Part shown: piece after piece, positions 56,468-64,000 of the stretch | How the letters are laid out: each line of letters starts with the position of its first letter | How positions within the stretch are numbered: the stretch's first letter is position 1 | Assembly (NCBI RefSeq): GCF_000149955.1 | Contig: NC_030993.1 | Span: forward strand, 3,920,411-3,984,410 | From: Fusarium oxysporum f. sp. lycopersici 4287 | Lineage: Eukaryota; Ascomycota; Sordariomycetes; Hypocreales; Nectriaceae | Length of the DNA stretch: 64,000 nt | Direction of reading: 5' to 3' | Translations under genes and position numbers: made by a program | Notes under the pieces: generated by a model | Database searches by the model: none | Told to the model about the DNA's origin: nothing | What the model saw: only the letters and a program-made list of their open reading frames with translations

Positions 56468-57360
56468 ATGAACATGATCCAATCATTATCAACAGAGCCC
56501 GCGAAACCCAAGCGAAACAGTAAGTTGCCTCGTCTCTATCTTTCATTTAATGCTTTGGATCTCCGATATATTTTATTTAACAGAAGTAAAGGGAAGGAAA
56601 GCAGGGCAAGCTATTGTGATCATACTAATATAGCGTTGTTTAGAAACCAGAAGGGTTTCTACCCTTACTCCTGAACAGCTCGCCCGCAAGAGAGCCAACG
56701 ATCGAGAGGCCCAGAGGGCGATACGCGTCCGCACCAAAGAGTATATAGAGCGGCTAGAGCGCGAGCTAGCGGAGCTCAAGAGCAACCAAAGTCGTGATCA
56801 GACCATCCAGGATTTATTACGCCGAAATACGGCTATAGAGAGAGAGCTGATCCGAATCAAGGAGATTATGGGCGCGCCAGCGGCCTCGTTATCTTGCCAT
56901 GAATCAGATCCAACTGCACGACAACTTTTATTTCCCGACAAGTTGTCAACAACAGCACCACAACCAACAACAACAACAACAGTTCCAATGGCAACGTCAG
57001 CACTGGTAGCGCTGCCATTTTCTAGCACTCACAGAGCACCATTTTCGGGGGGACTACAACAGCCACCACGACTATAACCAACAATATATCCCCTTGTCTA
57101 ACAACTGCGAATCCTTGGCGAGCACCATCTCCTGCGCCATCCCCTCCAACATCTCGACCTCCTCAACACCAGGCGACTATAGTGTTAGAAATATCCAGAC
57201 CAGCATGACCACCTCAGTCCTTCCCTTCAGCAATACCAGCTCCTCAAATATTTGCACTATATATGATAAGGATGTCATCAAGGTAGAGTATATCGAGGTG
57301 GGCTATCTCGGCGCAATACCCCAAGCGCTTCATCAAACTGATATGAGGTATGGCAAGTAG
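56468..57360 (+). CDS. Atypical bZIP transcription factor, probable frameshift in a G-run
   Basis: Exon 1 (56468-56519) encodes MNMIQSLSTEPAKPKRN; a 124-bp intron precedes exon 2 at 56644. The bZIP starts at RRVSTLTPEQLARKRAN; the basic region is DREAQRAIRVRTKEY, followed by heptads IERLERELAEL and IQDLLRRNTAIERELIRI. The usually invariant Asn of the basic region is Asp here (DREAQRAIR), as in a fungus-specific bZIP class. The frame stops at TAA 57075-57077. Another frame from about 57050 continues sensibly (YNQQYIPLSNNCES, SCAIPSNISTSS) to a stop at 57358-57360. The two join if the GGGGGG run near 57047-57052 had one base fewer. Either a truncating mutation or a homopolymer error. Confidence 0.75.
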
Positions 57361-59242
57361 ATCAGTCATAATGAATACCTAGAAGCCAAGTTCCTCGTCA
57401 ATACTCCCCCGCTTTATTCCGACACCCTTACTCTCAACCCCCCGTAATGCATCACTAGCAGTAGCTATCTACCTGGAACATGTAAATAATGTACTATACT
57501 CAGCCACATTCGTTAGTTCAGTAACTTACCCCGGCAGTTGAAACTGGTGCGTATCCACATGGATGTCATCGACGTGTCGCGTTGACGATCTTCTGGTCAG
57601 CTTCGGCCATAACTAACGCCGGCAGACCCAGGAGACTAGGCTACGACGACCTGCCAAATTATGAGATACGTATAACCCCGCTCTCTATGCTCTAATTCCA
57701 TACCCCCATATGATGCTGCAAGCCACGAAGTATAAACCACTTCCAAGCTTAGGGTTACATCACCAAGAGACTCCCAGATAGCTGTCATGTAACTGGACAA
57801 ACTTTGACCTCCTAAGACAGTATGAATAAACCATTTGGGATTAGGTGATCGACCTGTATTCTGCAATTGTAATCTTCAAGGCTAGTCTGAAAGATGGCAT
57901 ATTGTCATTGGTTGCGTCCTGGTATTAAATAGCCACTCACCGCCTATCACGGGTGGAATTTGACCGCCGAGGGATCGTCGTAAGAGGGTCGGAGTAGGCC
58001 GAAGGCGAAGGCAGCCACTTTTCTTGCTTGCTAACAGTGACAGCTCTAGCAGTTTGACCAAATTAAAACCCCGGATGTTGTCCCTGTCGAAGATTACGAC
58101 TGCAGCATATATACCGTTAACAAGTCATGTTTAGCATAGAGGATACAAGGGACATAAAGCTAACTCATGATGGTTGATGTTATGATTTTGTCTCATTGGA
58201 AATGCTACCCAAGGTCCAGGGGAACTCTTGACGCCCTGACTTCACACTTACAGGAAGACCTTCCTCCTTTTCATCTAAGATTAGATGAAAACTATGAAAA
58301 AGAGCGTGCCTTCTTAATTGTTGTTATTAAACTAGCTGTTGTATTAGAGTTTATTTTCCCCTTGATGATTGTAGTTCTCAGGAGATGGACTTACTACGTT
58401 CACAATAAACGAGGCGATGTTACCTTGTGGGTCAGGCTAGACAAGGAAGGGCCTAGGCCGTGAGTACTTTCGCCATTAGCTCGCGGTCTAGAACTCGCCA
58501 TGGTACCGAGGTTTGAAAAATCCAGTTTCAATGACATATGGCCATCTTCACAGTAATGTACCGTCTCAGAGTTTTAACTTTCCTGATTGTGTTATTTTAG
58601 GTCAGATCCTGTGCACCCCACTCCTTGCTTTCCTTGAGCATCAAGTTCCTTAGCCTGGCAGGCGTGCAATAATAGTCACCGCAAAGGCAGGCAGTATGGA
58701 GGCCACGGGTTATATTTTCAAGACTAAAGGTATGTAGACATTAGCCAGCCTGAACCAGTAGTTCTTGAGCCAAGAATGCTAGTCAGTTCAGAGAATCACA
58801 TCTAGCTTGTCACTTAGGAGCTGCATGACATGGACTGCGCTGCTTGAAGGGCCTTCAAGCACCAGCAAATGGTTGTGGTGGCCAGCTTGATGGAATGGAG
58901 ACGCAGCAAAATATGACCAAATATGAATAACACGAAATTTATGAATGATAACATATCGAATAACTAGACAGATAGCAATCGCAGGAAGCCCCAGTGCTCT
59001 ACAGAGTTAAGTGGATGTACAGCTATCCCTATACAATAAACCCCTCACCCCGTACCTTGCGCAATCTTATGTCCCCGACGAAATAAACGTAATTTAACTT
59101 TGGACCGCCTGTTGACCGATGAAGAGAAACAAAAGTGCCGCAAACATGCTAGCGCACTTGGCCATACGATTCCTTCCAGGCGGAATGAATTTATGCATTT
59201 ATTGACCACCATTGCCACCCCTGTTCACACTGGGAATTTTGC
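57361..59242. other. Intergenic stretch without recognisable gene
   Basis: About 1.9 kb. The plus ORF 58167-58463 encodes a possible single hydrophobic helix (LIVVIKLAVVLEFIFPLMIV) but has no known relatives or codon support. Confidence 0.35.
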
Positions 59243-60439
59243 ATGCCCTCGTTCGTCGTTTCATGGCGGACCAAAATGGAAGATGAATCTTCAGTGCGGG
59301 CGACTACTCTTTCGTCAGATCCAAGCCGCGGACAACTCTCCAGCAAAGGTGACAAAGCATGTCAGCCTCCTCATATTTCGATTGATGTCTCAGCCCGACA
59401 ACTGTCGCCGCCTGACGACTCAGCGGGACATCTCTATGAATTCCACTACTTCGCAAAGCTACCGGCGGAAGTCCGAAGCAAGATTTGGAACCTGGCGTTC
59501 TCTCTATCTTCACCTCGAATATACATTCCGTACGCACGCCGAATAGAAGGAAGTGGCAGGCAGTATCCTCACTATCGACATGACTTGCCGGGACTTATGA
59601 TCTTAAGCAAAGAAGTCAGGGAAATCATCATCAGAAATCGAAAACTTTCTCTCATATCGGGCAGGTATGATATCTGTAACTTGAAATATGTCGACCGCAT
59701 ATATGGCTGGGTGGATCCAAAACGCGACTTACTCTATATCGATCTTCATCGGCGCATCCAAGGTCATTTTTATGATATCGAAAACGTCTTTGAAACTGTA
59801 ATTCTCTGTCCAAAGAACATCGGGAATGCGCTTCATTTAGAGGAACTGTCTCGTTGGTCTACAACACTATCTCATTTTTATTCCTCAAAATCGGGCCCAT
59901 CATATTTATCGAAGGTCAAAGAACTACAACTCGTTTGCCGATCATACAACCTTCCAATCTCTAGGTTTTCGGTCGGATCACAGAACGACTTTTTGGTCTT
60001 AGACCTTGATAAGGAGAATGATGTAGATTGGTTTTTAGCATTACGGGACCGTTTTCCAAAGTGCGATATTCCTTGGAATGTTATTGAGAATGATTTTTGT
60101 CGAGAAAGAAACCTTGATTGGCAACTTGGAGTACTTAACGATTGGGGTACAGGAGTAGAGGAGTTCGAGGGTCAATATCATATTCGCCTTGGCGATGCCG
60201 ACAGCAAAGACGTGCGACATCTTTCTCTGCCAACGGATGTGCAAGTGGATGTTTTGGATATTGTCAATGATACTTGGGTTGATCCAGATGGTATATCGGA
60301 TAGTTTACATGGCTATTTTTGGTTCATGATGCCATGGGTGGATTATGCGACTTTGGTCAGTCAAATTTGGGCCTCATCCATCGGCGTAGCAACATTTCCC
60401 GAGGTACGACGGGTTGTACAATTTCAACTGGAAGGTTAA
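59243..60439 (+). CDS. 2EXR-domain protein of unknown function
   Basis: Single-exon protein of 398 aa. The segment FHYFAKLPAEVRSKIWNLAF (about residues 68-87) and the following PGLMILSKEVREIIIR match the fungal 2EXR family (F-x-x-LP-x-E-x-R-x-x-I-W). The family is abundant in Sordariomycetes and Leotiomycetes and has no assigned biochemical role. The rest (LYIDLHRRIQG, DVDWFLALRDRFP, GYFWFMMPWVD) is typical of such proteins. The Ser-rich N-terminal about 60 residues look disordered. A coding-like stretch after the stop (about 60465-60537) might be a further exon, but the splice phases I tried do not fit. Confidence 0.8.
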   Translation: MPSFVVSWRTKMEDESSVRATTLSSDPSRGQLSSKGDKACQPPHISIDVSARQLSPPDDSAGHLYEFHYFAKLPAEVRSKIWNLAFSLSSPRIYIPYARRIEGSGRQYPHYRHDLPGLMILSKEVREIIIRNRKLSLISGRYDICNLKYVDRIYGWVDPKRDLLYIDLHRRIQGHFYDIENVFETVILCPKNIGNALHLEELSRWSTTLSHFYSSKSGPSYLSKVKELQLVCRSYNLPISRFSVGSQNDFLVLDLDKENDVDWFLALRDRFPKCDIPWNVIENDFCRERNLDWQLGVLNDWGTGVEEFEGQYHIRLGDADSKDVRHLSLPTDVQVDVLDIVNDTWVDPDGISDSLHGYFWFMMPWVDYATLVSQIWASSIGVATFPEVRRVVQFQLEG

Positions 60440-61892
60440 GGCACACGATTGACAGCTTCAGGACTGAAAAAACGTATGCAGTTTTAGATGAGTTTCGCAA
60501 AGCTGCCCTCAAGTCAATTGATCAGATTAGGACCTAAATCCGATCTGAACTCACAATTTGCCTTGTGCATCTGATATGGTTTATATATGATTAATGTATG
60601 ATATATCATACCATATGCGAAGCTATCTTTAGCCTTGGGGCCTTGTCCTTAGGTTCTGACTAGTCCTGTTGCTGCTTCATAGCCTCCCTAGACTAATACA
60701 CCCTCCCATAACCCAGCTTCTCAGTGATTGGACCGACTCAATGCTCAATCCAAGCAGAGAATGCCGCTTTAAGGTGAATGTAGGCTTCATCAGACCAAAT
60801 GCCCTCTCACCCGGCTGCCAAGCACGGAATAGAAAGGACATCCTACACAAGTCTTCTCAAACGTAGGAAGAGTTCTCTTAATTAATTTACCACCAAATAG
60901 GATTATCCGCACGCTCTGGTCCAAGCTTATAATATCATTCAAGCTCACTGCCTGTTACTGAGGGCTTTGGCAATAAGGCTTGAGCAAGGCATTCAGAACA
61001 CGGCAAAGTCTATATATAATACTCCTAATAAAAGGAAAATATAAGCAGATATAGTGTTAAGATTTTAACTTTGGTAATAGTAGTCTATGTCGTAGTGTAC
61101 TGCTCTAATTCTAATTATCCAAAGTAGAGAAGCTTTAACATAATTACAGACTCCAGAAGCCGTTCTTCACTACACTCAATATCAGCCCACGATAAGCTCG
61201 TGGGGCACTTACGTCTGTGTTTATATGTTAGTGTTAGCAGGTGATCAAAACTACCATATCTACAGCCTTGAGGTCTTGATAAATATGGTAACTATTGTGA
61301 AAATCACTTCAATTAGGCTTAATATGTGGAAAAGGAGTAATAGGTATTTATAGCTAGCTGGTATAGAGTTTCCTTACGTTTCGTTAGTCACTGTGAGTAA
61401 GCGTAGCTAAGCTCGAAAGGAATAAGCCTGTTAAGTGATATATAAAGGCATGGTTACTGGTATCGCTCTATTGATGTGAGACTCAAGAGGATCTTTTATA
61501 TAAACCGAAATCTACTCTGCTTAAAATAGTCCTAAAGATGCGTAAAAGAAATGATTTAATAAATAATAGAAGTGCTGTGGCCCTACTCGCCAGTTTCTAG
61601 GCATCCATAGTGTTGCAAATAGACATACGGAAACCAGCCAACGTTGACAGTCCAAAATTCAAGTATTGGTACACGTCTGAATTACGTGTTGTTGGAAGGA
61701 TTGCGGTATGAGCGAAGCTAGCCTCGAATATCCACCAATCCTTAACGGAAACATACCCTAGGATGGTCTTTTAGTGGTGGATGCCTTTTAGAATATCTTA
61801 ACTGTAGTCGAGAAATGATACGGAATGGTGACTCCTGGGCCGAAGCCACCGTGCAGCAACTCTGAGCCTCGCAGCTGAAGTGCTTTTTCGGG
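60440..61892. other. Intergenic stretch without recognisable gene
   Basis: About 1.45 kb between two convergent genes; nothing coding recognised, moderately AT-rich at 61010-61080 and 61480-61570. Confidence 0.4.
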
Positions 61893-63078
61893 TTACGGAC
61901 GGATCGAACTTGCTTTTATTTGACGCTTATTTTTTAGTTTTGCATAGTGTAAGCCGCATGCGTTACACAGTGTCCTCATTCCATTAGGTCCGCGGCGCCA
62001 TTCAGGGGTCTGAGTTCGGCCGCAGTTTTGGCATCTGCCAGTTCGGGACGCACACTGTCAATACGTCAGTTTTTCGCTTCCCCCTCTAATAACTAAACTT
62101 ACTGCCAGTCGCTTCGTGGTTCCTGTCGTGCCAGATGAGGGCTGCAAAGCATATACAGAAACAGTCGCATGGTTCTCCTCCTTCATCTTGGCTCCTTCAC
62201 CAGCCCGCTCATTCTGAATCGATGTTTGCACGAAGTCCTTAATATGTTCTAGAGAACGCTTGATAAGCTCCATGTTATTCAGCATGCTGCTAAGTTCCCA
62301 TTCCGTTGGCAGCCTTTCTAAGATCACGTGAGCCCGTGTGTGCTCACAAGCAATTCGATTATACTATTCAGCACAGTTAAGAATGGTGCGGGATGAGGAC
62401 CTAATCTAGACATAGTCAGTCTGCCCGACCTTGCATCGGGGCTTATGTTAACTCACTTGACTTAAAGATTCTCGGTAGCTCCAGCTCCCTAGGGGTGTCT
62501 TTTGACTGAGGCGTTATATCCCGGCTTGAGTAGCAAAGTCGTTCCCTGGGAGGGGTTGGATAAGGGTCAAGAGGTATCTGGCCAGGAGGCAGTGGGCGGG
62601 GTTGAGAGTAAATCGGATCTGGAGGGAGGGATGGTGGAGCAGAGTGAGAATGTACTTGTCTGAAAGGAGGATGAGGCTCCTGCGTCTTCTGCTGCTGGGG
62701 TTGGCGATGCTGGGATAGAATCTCCGCCTTGACTGAGGGACTCTGGCAACAGTTAGAGACAGGAAGAGGTGACGGAAGGCTGGCGAAAGGTGGCGGTTGA
62801 GGATCCGAGAAGGCAGGTAGGGTATGTTGTCGGGGAGGGAAGGGTGAAGCTGAGAGCAGTTGATGCAATGATGGGTTTTTCCCTGTCTTAGGTAGCGTTC
62901 GATGGATAGATGCGAGAGGCAGGGAAAGTCCGGAGTCAGTCTGGACGCTGGAGAGAGGTGTATGAGTACAAGTGGCTGGCTTAGTGTCTTGAATGAACTC
63001 TGAGATGGAGGGCAGTGGCTGCCGGTTCGGAGACAGATGGTAGTCGGCATACGTTCGGGGCACAACAGAAGATGTCAT
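61893..63078 (-). CDS. GATA-type zinc-finger transcription factor (NsdD/SUB-1-like layout), possibly disrupted
   Basis: Exon 1 (63078-62457) encodes a Pro/Ser/Gln-rich region of about 207 aa. After a canonical 56-bp intron, exon 2 (62400-62103) contains a short helical region ([30 protein letters not shown]). After a 48-bp intron (CTGAC branch), exon 3 (62054-61893) contains a C-terminal GATA finger C-x2-C-x18-C-x2-C ([16 protein letters not shown] to [11 protein letters not shown]). A C-terminal finger preceded by this helix resembles the NsdD/SUB-1 developmental regulators. Problem: from the exon 1 phase, exon 2 reads into stops; the sensible frame is one base off and has TAG at 62364-62366 just before [13 protein letters not shown]. 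Either a missed micro-exon or splice, or a pseudogene with an intact DNA-binding exon. Confidence 0.7.
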
Positions 63079-63670
63079 ACTGGAGACCTGAGCACCGGGC
63101 GATGAATGACAACAGTCCGAATCTAAACTGATTCTGTTTTATAGTGAGTGGTCGGTGTAATAACGGTTCCTGTAGCCGTAGTAAGAGGGTGCCTAATAAA
63201 GTCTTCTGAAAAGTTCGCTAGACATGGACTAGCGATATCGATGATACGAGTACCGGTATGGTTGAGCAAGACGGTTTGTCTAGAGATGGTACTGCTCTGT
63301 GAGCGAACTAACTGTTATTATGGACATGACTGACACAATCAAGAGAGGATGTTGTGGCAGCTCTTATATTGGACTTCAGATAAGATAGATGTCACTGGCT
63401 AGGCATGACAACCAAATCGATCTGTCAACTACCAATGTGGCCTAGCTTTACAAGGGTCCGCGGAAATATTAAGAGTTGAAGAAGCAAATAACCCACACGC
63501 GAGAAGCGCCTCTTCAGCCAGCAAGGATTTACCGCGGCTGATAATATTCAGTAAAGAAGGACCCCTCCCCGCTTAGTGGGGAAGAAAAAAGAAAAGAGAA
63601 ACAAAGATCCCGGAGTACATAGCCGTCCCCCCGAAATTCTGCCTCTCTACCTATTTTCCATTCCGTCATC
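63079..63670. other. Divergent promoter-like region
   Basis: Between the GATA-factor gene and the small plus-strand ORF. Contains CCCCT/AGGGG-like words (for example near 63560-63585) and a pyrimidine-rich run up to 63670, as is common before fungal start codons. Confidence 0.35.
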
Positions 63671-63889
63671 ATGTCGTTACTTTATAAAATTGAGCAACAT
63701 AATGCGCAGGTGGGAGTGAACAGACCAATGGTCAATATCTACGTGGCTCTGGCTGGCGTTAGCTTTGTTTCCTCGTCTCTGGTATGGAATTTCTTTATTA
63801 ACCACTGCAATGCCCGGGCTACCATCTTGTCTGACTTTCTTTCTTTTTAGAATATGTGGCGCTTCTTTCTATTCCTTTATGTGGCATAA
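63671..63889 (+). CDS. Possible small spliced membrane protein (49 aa)
   Basis: ATG 63671 opens 37 codons (MSLLYKIEQHNAQVG, then the hydrophobic MVNIYVALAGVSFVSSSL). A very canonical intron follows (63782-63850: GTATGG donor, CTGAC branch, TTCTTTTTAG acceptor). Exon 2 adds NMWRFFLFLYVA and a stop at 63889. A pyrimidine-rich leader precedes the start. Either a true micropeptide with two hydrophobic stretches or the truncated beginning of a larger transporter-like gene. No homologue recognised. Confidence 0.4.
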
Positions 63890-64000
63890 CATTTGGGAAA
63901 GCCAGTCACACCGCTCGTGTCATGTAATAATGTCAGCACACGAGGAGTACGTGGAGGGTTAAGTATTTTCATAAAGTATTTCAACCAAATCCGCAAACAA

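Noticed and set aside
62514..63065. 183-aa overlapping ORF in the GATA gene exon 1
   Set aside because: Out-of-frame shadow of the Pro/Ser-rich region; only the 63078 frame connects to typical factor architecture.
1..64000. CRISPR array, rRNA operon, or secondary-metabolite backbone gene
   Set aside because: No regularly spaced repeats, rRNA-like sequence, or PKS/NRPS/terpene synthase domains were seen.

Overview
The window is nuclear DNA of a filamentous ascomycete (Pezizomycotina). The evidence is short introns (about 48-125 bp) with GT donors, CTGAC/CTAAC-type branch points and YAG acceptors, several fungus-specific protein families (Fung_rhodopsin membrane proteins, 2EXR, Reg1-like, atypical bZIP), and no operons. 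Several very AT-rich islands (about 3.1-3.6, 8.3-9.3, 22.7-23.7, 31.2-33.3, 40.8-41.0, 45.8-45.95 and 48.6-49.2 kb) look like repeats degraded by repeat-induced point mutation (RIP). They alternate with gene-bearing DNA of normal composition. With the many broken genes, this suggests an accessory or subtelomere-like compartment. A 100-N run at 8025-8124 is an assembly gap.

Layout: 0-4 kb holds relics of a class II aldolase and a NACHT/ankyrin NLR. 4.5-7.4 kb is an eight-exon cellobiose dehydrogenase with cytochrome, flavin and CBM1 modules. 9.3-10.7 kb is a small membrane RING-H2 gene split by a 759-bp non-autonomous hAT element with a perfect 8-bp target duplication. 11.6-12.9 kb is a probably mitochondrial flavohaemoglobin, and 14.7-16.1 kb a Reg1-like PP1 regulatory subunit. 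16.1-21.1 kb has no recognisable gene but carries two long poly-T tracts, one of which looks like a short retroposed insertion. 21-30.4 kb holds a seven-helix membrane protein, a transcription-factor-like protein, an MDR oxidoreductase, a cupin and a PI-PLC-like protein.

33.3-50.4 kb holds an ankyrin/ZZ protein, a large unknown protein with a frameshifted 5' end, a second seven-helix membrane protein, an amidohydrolase, a Rad21-type kleisin and a GNAT acetyltransferase. 53-63.9 kb holds a beta-lactamase-family pseudogene, an atypical bZIP, a 2EXR protein, a GATA factor and a possible tiny membrane protein.

The genes do not form one pathway or an obvious biosynthetic cluster. Recurrent themes are lignocellulose oxidation (CDH), nitric-oxide and redox handling (flavohaemoglobin, MDR), regulation (Reg1-like, bZIP, GATA, TF-like), surface sensing (two rhodopsin-like proteins) and decayed NLR or ankyrin genes. 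The most informative structure is the hAT insertion into the RING-H2 gene: both splice sites and the reading frame on either side are preserved, so the insertion looks young.
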